Positions 24,841 through 31,936 of a stretch of 64,000 bases of DNA are shown in pieces. How positions within the stretch are numbered: the stretch's first letter is position 1; every line of letters begins with the position of its first letter. The translations under genes were made by a program, and so were the position numbers. Origin of the DNA: an uncultured Sphingobacteriaceae bacterium (GTDB lineage: Bacteria; Bacteroidota; Bacteroidia; Sphingobacteriales; Sphingobacteriaceae); NCBI GenBank assembly GCA_946887045.1, contig CAMPKC010000022.1, positions 1-64,000 on the forward strand, written 5' to 3'. Under the pieces are notes generated by a model. That model saw only the letters and a list, made by a program, of their open reading frames with translations, was not told the origin of the DNA and made no database searches.

Positions 24841-26239
24841 ATTGCTCGTTTCTTTTCAATCCGTATTTTTCGATTTTACTGTACAGGTGACTCCGTTGAA
24901 TGTCAATATCATCAGCAGTTTTAGACACGTTCCAGTTGTTTTTCTCAAGCTTATATTTGATATACTCTTTTTCAGCATAATCTTTATATTCCTGGAAGCT
25001 GGCAAATTGATCGTAATTGGTTGAAGGTTGAGCCTGTGTCGCAGGAGTAGTTCCTGTTGCATGACTTACAGGCTGAGCTGCAGAAGGATTGGCAAAGGTG
25101 CGTACATCACTCTCAGTAATTACTTTATCACTCAGGATGATCAACCTCTCAACCATGTTTCGCAGCTCGCGGATATTTCCCGTCCATGGAAGGGCTTTCA
25201 ACGTTTCCATAGCTCCTTCACTAAACTTCTTGGTCGGCATTCCGTACTCATTGCAAATTTCTTCGCAAAAGTTTCCAGCAATTAGTGGAATATCGTCCTT
25301 CCGCTCGGCTAAAGAAGGTACGTGAATCAGAATTACACTTAGGCGATGAAACAAGTCCATCCTAAAGTTTCCTTCTTCAATTTCTTTTAACAGATCTTTA
25401 TTGGTAGCCGCAACAACACGCACATCAACATCAATTTCTTTTTCTCCGCCAACTCGTGTTATTTTGTTTTCCTGCAAGGCACGTAGCACTTTGGCCTGAG
25501 CAGAAAGGCTCATGTCGCCAATTTCATCCAGAAATAACGTGCCCCCGTTTGCTTGTTCGAACTTGCCTATCCGTTGTTTAACGGCCGAGGTGAATGAACC
25601 CTTCTCGTGACCAAATAATTCGCTTTCTATTAATTCGGAAGGTATAGCAGCACAATTTACTTCGATAATGGGGCCATTTGACCTATGCGATTTTTCATGA
25701 AGCCAGCGGGCTACCAGCTCTTTCCCGCTACCATTTGCTCCGGTAATTAAAACCCTCGCATCCGTGGGGGCAACCCTGTCGATCGTATCTTTAATTTTTC
25801 TGATGGCCGGCGAATCACCGAGCATCTCTCTGACCTTGCTTACTTTCCTTTTTAAAACTTTAGCCTCGGTTACAAGGTTCCCTCTTTCAAGGGCGTTTCG
25901 CACGGTAATTAATAGTCTGTTTAGATCAGGTGGTTTTGAAATGAAATCGTAAGCTCCTTTTTTACTGGCTTCGACTGCGGTTTCGATGGTTCCATGACCG
26001 GAGATCATAATGAAAGGGATGTCGGGTTTAACGGCGAGTGCTTCAGAAAGCACTTCCATTCCATCCATTTTATTCATTTTGATATCACAAAGAACCAGAT
26101 CGTAATTGTCTTTTTTTATCCGGTCCAGTCCTTCAATCCCATTATCTACATCTTCAACTTCATAATCTTCGTACTCAAGTATTTCTCGCAGCGTGTTGCG
26201 AATAGCGCGTTCGTCGTCAACAATTAGAATTTTTGCCAT
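24839..26239 (-). CDS. NtrC-type sigma-54-dependent response regulator
   Basis: The 466-residue protein has a receiver domain (about 1-120; [10 protein letters not shown], phosphoacceptor Asp52 in VLCDIKM, Lys in ISKPPDL), an AAA+ domain (about 145-375; Walker A GANGSGKE, Walker [13 protein letters not shown], sensor region [11 protein letters not shown]) and a FIS-type DNA-binding helix-turn-helix ([26 protein letters not shown]). The loop that normally touches sigma-54 reads GSFTSA at 214-219 rather than GAFTGA. It is thus an enhancer-binding activator, possibly for sigma-54-like promoters such as the one at 857. No cognate kinase is adjacent. A Pro/Thr-rich linker ([19 protein letters not shown]) separates the AAA+ and DNA-binding domains. 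Confidence 0.95.
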   Translation of the reverse strand: MAKILIVDDERAIRNTLREILEYEDYEVEDVDNGIEGLDRIKKDNYDLVLCDIKMNKMDGMEVLSEALAVKPDIPFIMISGHGTIETAVEASKKGAYDFISKPPDLNRLLITVRNALERGNLVTEAKVLKRKVSKVREMLGDSPAIRKIKDTIDRVAPTDARVLITGANGSGKELVARWLHEKSHRSNGPIIEVNCAAIPSELIESELFGHEKGSFTSAVKQRIGKFEQANGGTLFLDEIGDMSLSAQAKVLRALQENKITRVGGEKEIDVDVRVVAATNKDLLKEIEEGNFRMDLFHRLSVILIHVPSLAERKDDIPLIAGNFCEEICNEYGMPTKKFSEGAMETLKALPWTGNIRELRNMVERLIILSDKVITESDVRTFANPSAAQPVSHATGTTPATQAQPSTNYDQFASFQEYKDYAEKEYIKYKLEKNNWNVSKTADDIDIQRSHLYSKIEKYGLKRNEQ

Positions 26240-26350
26240 AATGATTCTTAAGCTTTCAAACGCAATGTCAGCATAATTGTTTGCTTATTGTATACAAATA
26301 TATACAGTTTGGGAAAAAATATTTTGAGCTTGCTGCGTTTGAGAATTACA

Positions 26351-26380
26351 AAAAGAAAGCCCTTCCCTGAGGGAAGAGCT
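26351..26380 (-). terminator. Terminator of RNase P RNA
   Basis: On the minus strand AGCTCTTCCC pairs with GGGAAGGGCT (one G-U pair, 3-base loop) and is followed by TTCTTTTT. It lies eight bases past the P1 helix of rnpB. Confidence 0.75.
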
Positions 26381-26388
26381 TAATAAGT

Positions 26389-26768
26389 TTCACAGGCCTG
26401 TAAGCCGGGTTCTGTTCCGTAAACGGTTTCTATCATTTATCTGGTTGTACCATTGCTGGCACAATCTAACGGCCTACCCATCCCGACAAAAGATTTTCAT
26501 CTTTAAGGAGCGAGCAACTCCTGGTTCGGGACTTATTTGGCCTTTCAACTCCCGGGGTTTACCGCGATGCATGTCGCCATACAAAGCCGTGAGCTCTTAC
26601 CTCACGTTTTCACCTTTTCCCCGATTTGCACCAGGGTAGTTTATTTTCTGTGGCACTTTCCGTCTTCCGATAAATCGGAATCCTTCCCGTTAGGAAGCGA
26701 GATGCTCTGTGTTGCCCGGACTTTCCTCCATTCTCCAAATAGAGAACAGCGATAGAACAACCTGTGAA
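26389..26768 (-). ncRNA. rnpB: RNase P RNA (bacterial type A)
   Basis: RNase P RNA is the catalytic subunit that trims the 5' leader of pre-tRNA. On the minus strand the conserved block GGAGGAAAGTCCGGGCAACA occurs near the 5' end, and AGAACCCGGCTTACAGGCC near the 3' end, both diagnostic. The terminal helix P1 is formed by TTCACAGG (5' end, 26768-26761) with CCTGTGAA (3' end, 26396-26389), which sets the ends. The length, about 380 nucleotides, is usual. A -7 box lies immediately upstream and a hairpin terminator immediately downstream. Confidence 0.97.
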
Positions 26769-26770
26769 TA

Positions 26771-26778
26771 CAAAGGTA
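26771..26778 (-). promoter_or_regulatory. -7 box of rnpB
   Basis: On the minus strand TACCTTTG matches TAnnTTTG exactly and ends three bases before the predicted 5' end of RNase P RNA. It fits exactly between the stop codon of the upstream small gene and rnpB. No convincing -33 TTG is seen; that region is within the upstream gene. Confidence 0.6.
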
Positions 26779-26779
26779 A

Positions 26780-26974
26780 CTAATATTCGTGACGCTGATA
26801 AGCTGCTTTGAAATCTAAAGCCATTATTTTAAACCGCTCTACTACGGTGGCTATAAATTGCTCATCAAGAATTTCAAAAACACTGTTTGCTCCGTCTAAA
26901 AGGTCAATTTCCGATAGTTTGTAAGTTTGTTCGAGCACACCCTGCTCAAACTTTACAATGTATTTCATATTCAT
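26780..26974 (-). CDS. Small unrecognised protein between crtA-like gene and rnpB
   Basis: The ATG at 26974 gives 64 residues (MNMKYIVKFEQGVLEQTYKL); the longer frame from 27028 would overlap the upstream gene by 32 bases. Alternating strand and helix patterns (YIVKFEQGVLEQTYKLSEIDLL, SVFEILDEQFIATVVERFKIMALDFKAAYQ) suggest a compact soluble fold. I do not recognise the family. It is probably the last gene of the crtA-like transcript, ending 12 bases before the RNase P RNA 5' end. Confidence 0.6.
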   Translation of the reverse strand: MNMKYIVKFEQGVLEQTYKLSEIDLLDGANSVFEILDEQFIATVVERFKIMALDFKAAYQRHEY

Positions 26975-26996
26975 AGAAAATATGGTGATCTTACAA

Positions 26997-27731
26997 TCAT
27001 CGCGTGGTAATTCGGCTACTACTCTCATCCGTACATTTAAAAATCTGTTCTAAAGGATCACTGCCCTTTAATGTTCCAAAGCTAGCGATCGGTTTAAATC
27101 TGGCAAATAATTCTTCACTATACCAGTTTTCATTCCGTGTTTTTTTTATCACTTCTTTATGTTCTTCAGACTGATACGCAAAGGCTTTCACATCATCCAG
27201 ACTCTGCCACACAGAAAACGTAGCTTGCCGGTAAAATGGTGCTTCACCTACACCAAACGACGTAATATAGCCTTTTGAATTCAGCATCAACGTTGCTACT
27301 TTGTCAACATTACACCAAAAGTTTTTTAAGCGGTTAAACCGGATTGTAGCGCGGGTTAAAACAGCTACCGGTCCATTGTACGCAGAATTGTTCGCTTTTC
27401 CAAAGGGTTCCCGGCCATCCCATAGTCCGTGGCTTGTAAGCGGCATGCACAAGATGGTATAGGTTTCTGTGGCAAATGTTCTCCACCAGGCAGAAACGAA
27501 CGATTTCTTATAAAAGGCAGTGAAAGATTCTTCAGAATCCCAAACAGTTAGAAGGCCCCATTGCTGAAAATCCGCTTGTTGGTCAAAAGTTCCATTTTTC
27601 CCGCTTCCAAGTAATTTCCAAAAACTGCATTTTTTATTCAGCGACAGGGGAATACGATGAATAGCCATCGCCAGAACGGCAAAAGGGATTTTTATTTTTG
27701 AATACCTGATTATGGTTAGAGCAACAAACAT
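26997..27731 (-). CDS. crtA: CrtA (spheroidene monooxygenase)-like protein
   Basis: CrtA proteins are oxygen-dependent carotenoid ketolases, known from purple bacteria; homologues occur in many Bacteroidota. The family hallmarks are visible in this 244-residue protein: FWKLLGSGKNGTFDQQADFQQWGLLTVWDSEESF, the FVSAWWRTFATETYTILCMPLTSHGLWDGREPF block, VAVLTRATIRFNRLKNFW, and APFYRQATFSVWQSLDDVKAFAYQSEEHKEVIKKTRNENWYSEELFARF. No other carotenoid gene lies in the window, so the substrate is uncertain. It has one hydrophobic stretch at the N-terminus (IKIPFAVLAMAI) but no signal peptide. The name gives the family rather than a demonstrated reaction. Confidence 0.82.
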   Translation of the reverse strand: MFVALTIIRYSKIKIPFAVLAMAIHRIPLSLNKKCSFWKLLGSGKNGTFDQQADFQQWGLLTVWDSEESFTAFYKKSFVSAWWRTFATETYTILCMPLTSHGLWDGREPFGKANNSAYNGPVAVLTRATIRFNRLKNFWCNVDKVATLMLNSKGYITSFGVGEAPFYRQATFSVWQSLDDVKAFAYQSEEHKEVIKKTRNENWYSEELFARFKPIASFGTLKGSDPLEQIFKCTDESSSRITTR

Positions 27732-27793
27732 GAATGCGATTTAGGAAAAATAAATTTCAAATCAGAATCAGGATCTGATTTGTGACAAAACGA

Positions 27794-27819
27794 AAAAGAC
27801 CGGATAAATCCGGCCTCTT
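27794..27819 (-). terminator. Terminator behind the YtxH-like gene
   Basis: On the minus strand GGCCGGAT pairs with ATCCGGTC over a 2-base loop, followed by TTTTT. It lies about 20 bases past the stop codon of the YtxH-like gene at 27841. Confidence 0.7.
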
Positions 27820-27840
27820 TCTACACAAAAATTACAGGAA

Positions 27841-28041
27841 TTATATGCTGTTTGCCTTGTCCTTAACGCTGGCAATTGTTTCGTTTGCTTTAACTTTGAC
27901 CGAATCGCTGATGTCTTTTAATTTTTCCGCTAAAGAATCAGTCGTTTTTTTTCCTTCTTCAGTTCCGAAAAGATACCAGGCGGCCGCGCCTATAGCTACT
28001 CCAGCAAGTAATAGAGCAGGCAATTTTGAATTATTTGTCAT
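27841..28041 (-). CDS. YtxH-like small membrane-anchored protein
   Basis: From the ATG at 28041 (MTNNSKLPALLLAGVAIGAAAWYLFGTEEGKKTTD) the 66-residue protein has one N-terminal membrane helix followed by an amphipathic, charged helix (LAEKLKDISDSVKVKANETIASVKDK). This is the YtxH/general-stress layout, widespread in Bacteroidota; the role is unknown and often linked to envelope stress. The upstream in-frame extension to 28140 is non-coding and overlaps a terminator hairpin. It is a single-gene unit with a terminator on each side. Confidence 0.75.
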   Translation of the reverse strand: MTNNSKLPALLLAGVAIGAAAWYLFGTEEGKKTTDSLAEKLKDISDSVKVKANETIASVKDKANSI

Positions 28042-28113
28042 GTTTATAGGATTTAGAGTGTTTATTAATAAAGTCTTTCTAATCCAAAAGGTTTCAAAAA
28101 AGCACAAAAAATT

Positions 28114-28169
28114 AAAGGCTGTCAAAATCCATATTTGCAACGCAATGTCTGGATTTTTTGACAGCCTTT
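28114..28169 (-). terminator. Long-stem terminator behind ferritin
   Basis: AAAGGCTGTCAAAATCCA (28114-28131) pairs with TGGATTTTTTGACAGCCTTT (28150-28169), with two extra T residues on the right arm and an 18-base loop. It is 20 bases downstream of the ferritin stop. Its stem is very long and T/A-flanked on both sides. Confidence 0.75.
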
Positions 28170-28190
28170 TAAGCTCTGTTAACTGAGGCT

Positions 28191-28727
28191 TTATTCTTCT
28201 CCTGTATCGCCGTAGCTTACTTTAGGTATATGCTTATCAATTTGCCAGCGACCGGTTCCATCTTCGCCAATCACATCAAATAGTTCAAGTATTCTGCGGG
28301 CTACATATTCTTCTTCAATCTGTTCTTTTAAGAACCATTGAACAAATTCGAATGTTGTAAAGTCTTTCAACTTCAGACATTGATCTGCTATGCGATTAAA
28401 TTGACCTGTTACTTTTATTTCTTGTTGCAGCGCTAGTTCAAACACACCTCTGAAGGAATCAAATTCCTGAGGGATATTAATAACTTCAGGAGAGATAGCT
28501 CTGCCACCCAGGTCGTTTATGTATTTGAAAATTTTGAGCATGTGACCACGCTCTTCATTAGATTGCTTTTCTAAATAGCCTGCACTGTTATCAAATCCAT
28601 TGCGATTGCAATAAGACGCCATAGATAAATATACTGCAGAAGAATATGCTTCGGTTTTTATTTGTTCGTTTAAAAGGTTTTCAATTTCTTCTGAAAGAGA
28701 AGTCCTTAATCTGAGAAGATCTTTCAT
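28191..28727 (-). CDS. ftnA: Ferritin
   Basis: Ferritins form 24-subunit shells that oxidise and store iron. This 178-residue protein is a four-helix bundle with the ferroxidase ligands of the bacterial ferritin family: the Glu in NLLNEQIKTEAYSSAVYLSMA, the SNEERGHMLK cluster (Glu, Glu, His), LALQQEIKV and FVQWFLKEQIEEEYVARRIL. The ATG at 28727 (MKDLLRLR) fits the family better than that at 28733. Transcribed alone; a strong terminator follows. The C-terminal tail (PKVSYGDTGEE) is short and acidic. No Fur box was sought in detail, and none stood out upstream. Confidence 0.95.
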   Translation of the reverse strand: MKDLLRLRTSLSEEIENLLNEQIKTEAYSSAVYLSMASYCNRNGFDNSAGYLEKQSNEERGHMLKIFKYINDLGGRAISPEVINIPQEFDSFRGVFELALQQEIKVTGQFNRIADQCLKLKDFTTFEFVQWFLKEQIEEEYVARRILELFDVIGEDGTGRWQIDKHIPKVSYGDTGEE

Positions 28728-28811
28728 AATCAAGTATGTTGTTATGCTAATTTACGATTTTAACAGCAATTAGTAACAAAAGTGATTCTTAAAATCTAAT
28801 ACAGATTTAAT

Positions 28812-29174
28812 CTAAATATGAAATACCTGAGGTTTAAGGCATTCGCAAAGCACGCTATGAAGATGTAATGAAAATTTAGCTCCTGAAAGTAAATTTTTCA
28901 AGTCGATAACGTCAGTTAAAGTTAATACAAAACAACGGTCTGAATAGGGAGGCATTAAAACCGTAACATCTGTAACAGATGAGGAAGAGAAAATCATTTC
29001 CTCTAAATCTATGCTGTTAACCCGTTTTATAAAGTCCAGAAAATTAGTCGCTTTAAACGAGGAAGTTACTCCTGCGTACGCTAAAAGATAAGTATTTGTT
29101 TTATTACATTGAGATACAGAACCGTGTTCCGTTCTAAAAACTTCTACTATTTCGACACAATTATTCTGTTTCAT
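28812..29174 (-). CDS. Conserved-looking protein, unrecognised
   Basis: A 120-residue protein without signal peptide or membrane helix. It looks like a mixed alpha/beta fold (NNCVEIVEVFRTEHGSVSQCNKTNTYLLAYAGVTSSFKATNFLDFIKRV, DLEEMIFSSSSVTDVTVLMPPYSDRCFVLTLTDVIDLKNLLSGAKFSLHLHSVL) with Cys residues at positions 6, 23, 81 and 110. I do not recognise a family. A clear Bacteroidota promoter lies just upstream (29191-29222), with a leader of only about a dozen bases, so the gene is expressed independently. Confidence 0.72.
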   Translation of the reverse strand: MKQNNCVEIVEVFRTEHGSVSQCNKTNTYLLAYAGVTSSFKATNFLDFIKRVNSIDLEEMIFSSSSVTDVTVLMPPYSDRCFVLTLTDVIDLKNLLSGAKFSLHLHSVLCECLKPQVFHI

Positions 29175-29190
29175 CTAAAACTCTATGTCG

Positions 29191-29222
29191 CAAATTTACA
29201 CATTGTTTATAATTAGTCCAAA
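29191..29222 (-). promoter_or_regulatory. Bacteroidota promoter of the 28812-29174 gene
   Basis: On the minus strand TTTG (29222-29219) is followed, after 20 bases, by TAAATTTG (29198-29191), which matches TAnnTTTG exactly. The start codon is 17 bases downstream. Confidence 0.6.
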
Positions 29223-29319
29223 TAAGAATGAAAATTATTGAAGAGAACTCCTTTTGTGTTCAATTCTCAAATCTCATCTCTCGAATCTCCCATCTATGTT
29301 TCTGTCTCAAAATCTCCTT

Positions 29320-30375
29320 TTACAGTTTTAAACTTGCCGGAAGATTATGCTTTAGCTGTTCTTCTACTATCTCACCCATAGTTTTGCATAACTTGAACGC
29401 AGATGATTTATGAAAATCGCTTAAATCGGACGCCAGCTGTTCAATTTTTTGTCGGGGAGAGATCTCATCTCTCTTCATAACCTCCAATAAATCAAACAGC
29501 CTGTAATGAACAAGTTTAACCCGGTTATTAATCAGGCTTCGCTCTTCCTCAAGATACTGCCTCATAGTTTTTTTATCCATGTGCTGTATACCCAATTTCA
29601 CCAGTTGATAATTCTCTTTGAAATAATGCGGAAGATAAAACTGTCGTCGGCCCTCGTACGATTGTTGGTCGAAATCTATCGCCCGTAAGCGGTACTGGTT
29701 TCCCTCTATATCCGGAGTTATGTGTACCACATAGTTGTACGAACGCATATCGCCTAACAGGCGGATGAAACAGCGCTCGTTAAACTTCACAAATTCTTTG
29801 CAGATACGTATTTGATTGAATTTGGAGGTGTTTAGTCGCTGTTTAATAAAAATGTCGCCCGGTAAACCAGAAATATGTTCTTCAATTAAAGTGTTGCCGT
29901 CGGTTAAATAACTCAGACGGTTGGGAGAAAGAATATGCTCCAGTTCAAGGCCATAAACCCTGGAGGCGTCGGCTACCTTAACGTAGAAATAATCGTAATT
30001 GTCGTTAAATCTGTTAATAACCCTGATTCTGAAAGGCTTTGAGTTGCCGAAGGTGCAATAATCTATCTGCGCAATTTGCAGGTGATCCATTACCTCGGTG
30101 TCGCCGGATGCATTCATCAGCGCATAAATGTAGGAGAGGCCCGGGAAAAGCTCACTCATTTCAGACTGATCGTAAAAGACGGTTTGCCAGAGAGTATCAT
30201 TACCGCTTTTGTCAAGCAGAGGAACACTCGTGTTAAATCGTAATAAATCAGAATACTGAACGGGCAGTTTTATTTCGCGATTATATTTTAGAAGATACTC
30301 GCGCAGCTTATCATTTATTGAATAAAAAAATTTTTTCCTGGATGGGACATCCAGTCTCGATTCGTAATCTGCCAT
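29320..30375 (-). CDS. Unrecognised protein with protein-kinase-like motifs
   Basis: I do not recognise this 351-residue protein as a named family. Its layout suggests a protein-kinase-like fold: a beta-strand Lys (Lys133 in YFYVKVA), an acidic residue in the following helix (Glu144 or Glu146 in YGLELEHIL), a hinge-like stretch (NTLIEEHISGLPGD, 161-174), a catalytic-loop candidate LLGDMRSYN (Asp209 and Asn214, the +5 spacing of the canonical Asp and Asn), and IDFDQ (Asp234, DFG-like). The N-terminal 110 residues are unassigned and the C-terminal third is helical. No signal peptide or membrane segment is seen. It is a monocistronic, probably cytoplasmic protein. Confidence 0.7.
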   Translation of the reverse strand: MADYESRLDVPSRKKFFYSINDKLREYLLKYNREIKLPVQYSDLLRFNTSVPLLDKSGNDTLWQTVFYDQSEMSELFPGLSYIYALMNASGDTEVMDHLQIAQIDYCTFGNSKPFRIRVINRFNDNYDYFYVKVADASRVYGLELEHILSPNRLSYLTDGNTLIEEHISGLPGDIFIKQRLNTSKFNQIRICKEFVKFNERCFIRLLGDMRSYNYVVHITPDIEGNQYRLRAIDFDQQSYEGRRQFYLPHYFKENYQLVKLGIQHMDKKTMRQYLEEERSLINNRVKLVHYRLFDLLEVMKRDEISPRQKIEQLASDLSDFHKSSAFKLCKTMGEIVEEQLKHNLPASLKL

Positions 30376-30524
30376 AATAATCCCAGCAAGATATTAATTT
30401 AAAAAAAAATCGATTCATGTTTTAATCATTTGCATACAGGAATCTCTTATATAACGTTGTTTTTCTTAATAAATATAGTAGCAATTTAGTTTAAATAGCA
30501 TGCTAAATATATTAGTATAATTTT

Positions 30525-30532
30525 TAAGTTTG
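30525..30532 (+). promoter_or_regulatory. -7 box abutting the nuclease start codon
   Basis: TAAGTTTG matches TAnnTTTG exactly and ends five bases before the ATG at 30537, so transcription would begin at or next to the start codon. No TTG is found at the usual distance upstream. Confidence 0.4.
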
Positions 30533-30536
30533 TATC

Positions 30537-31904
30537 ATGTACGCAATAGTTGATATTGAAACAACGGGGGGGCATGCTTCGGCAAATGGGATTACTGAAA
30601 TCGCTATTGTTTTACATGATGGAAAGAAAGTTACCAGGCGATATGAGACTTTGATTAATCCTCAGAAGCATATCCCGATTTATATCTCCGCACTTACCGG
30701 GATAAGTAATGAAATGGTTGCTACAGCTCCTCTTTTCTCTGAAGTAGCAACAGAAGTTTTTAGTTTGCTTCATGATAAGATCTTTATTGCTCATAATGTT
30801 AATTTCGATTATTCTTTTCTTAAGTATCATTTATCGGCTTGCGGATACGAGCTTCAAACTAAAAAGCTTTGCACTGTACGTTTAAGCAGGAAAGTGTTTC
30901 CTGGCTTGCTTTCTTATAGCTTAGGCAAGCTATGCAAGCAATTGAACGTCGAACTCAACAATCACCATAGAGCCGGTGGAGATGCAGAGGCCACGGCGAT
31001 TTTGTTTTCAATGATTCTGGAGAATGATAAAGATGGTCACGTTGTTCAATCCCTGAACAGAAATTCAAAGGAGCAACGTTTACCTCCAAATTTGGCCAAG
31101 TCAGAATTCGATAAATTGCCCAATACCCCCGGTGTGTACTATTTCTATAATCAGAAAGGGAAAGTTGTTTATGTAGGTAAGGCCAAAAATCTAAAAAAGC
31201 GTGTAAGTTCTCATTTTAGCGGGAATAATGCCAATAAACAGCGACAGGATTTTATGCGTGAAATCCACTCGATAAATTTTCAGGAATGCGGAACGGAATT
31301 AATGGCTTTTATCCTGGAAGCAACAGAAATAAAACGTCTCTGGCCCGAAAATAACCGTGCGTTAAAGCGGTTTGAACAGGCATACGGATTGTTCCTGTAC
31401 GAAGATCAGCGAGGTTATCAGCGATTGTTAATTGATAAAAAGCGAAAAGGATCGACCCCCATTTATAGTTTTAACCAGATTTTTGAAGGGCATAGTTTGT
31501 TGAGGCAATTAATGGAAGAGTTTGAACTCTGCCCTAAGCTGTGCTTCATTCAAAAAAATCATGACGAGTGCCTGGGTAATGAAAATAAACCGTGTAAAGG
31601 CGCATGTAAGGGAACAGAAAGCAGGGCTCTATATAACATCAGGGTGCAACAGGCTATCGCCCGGCTTAAATCAAATCTGCCATCTTTTGCTTTGCTGGAT
31701 GATGGCCGGACCGATGAAGAGCACAGCGTAATTTTGATAGAACAGGGACATCTTCATGGAATGGGGTATATTATGAAAAGTAATCCTGTAATTGATATAA
31801 ACGCCTTAAAGAGCATTTTACAGCCGTACCCTTCAAATGATTATATCCGCAATCTGGTTCACAACTATGCGATAAGATATCCCGAACGGTTATTGAACTT
31901 TTAG
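30537..31904 (+). CDS. DEDDh exonuclease fused to a GIY-YIG (UvrC-like) nuclease
   Basis: Residues 1-165 form a DnaQ-like DEDDh exonuclease: Exo I VDIETTGG, Exo II HNVNFDYSFLK, Exo III HRAGGDAEATA with its His. From about residue 194 comes a GIY-YIG domain, LPNTPGVYYFYNQKGKVVYVGKAKNLKKRVSSHF, with catalytic Arg and the usual Glu in LEATEIK, followed by a UvrC-like tail with a Cys cluster (LCPKLCFIQKNHDECLGNENKPCKGAC). This two-nuclease fusion is known in Bacteroidota and some actinobacteria and is presumed to act in DNA repair; the substrate has not been established. Cytoplasmic. It converges on the giant hybrid sensor, with no visible terminator in the 32-base gap. Confidence 0.93.
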   Translation: MYAIVDIETTGGHASANGITEIAIVLHDGKKVTRRYETLINPQKHIPIYISALTGISNEMVATAPLFSEVATEVFSLLHDKIFIAHNVNFDYSFLKYHLSACGYELQTKKLCTVRLSRKVFPGLLSYSLGKLCKQLNVELNNHHRAGGDAEATAILFSMILENDKDGHVVQSLNRNSKEQRLPPNLAKSEFDKLPNTPGVYYFYNQKGKVVYVGKAKNLKKRVSSHFSGNNANKQRQDFMREIHSINFQECGTELMAFILEATEIKRLWPENNRALKRFEQAYGLFLYEDQRGYQRLLIDKKRKGSTPIYSFNQIFEGHSLLRQLMEEFELCPKLCFIQKNHDECLGNENKPCKGACKGTESRALYNIRVQQAIARLKSNLPSFALLDDGRTDEEHSVILIEQGHLHGMGYIMKSNPVIDINALKSILQPYPSNDYIRNLVHNYAIRYPERLLNF

Positions 31905-31936
31905 TGATTGCGAAGATTTCAAAAGCGGTTGCTTTG

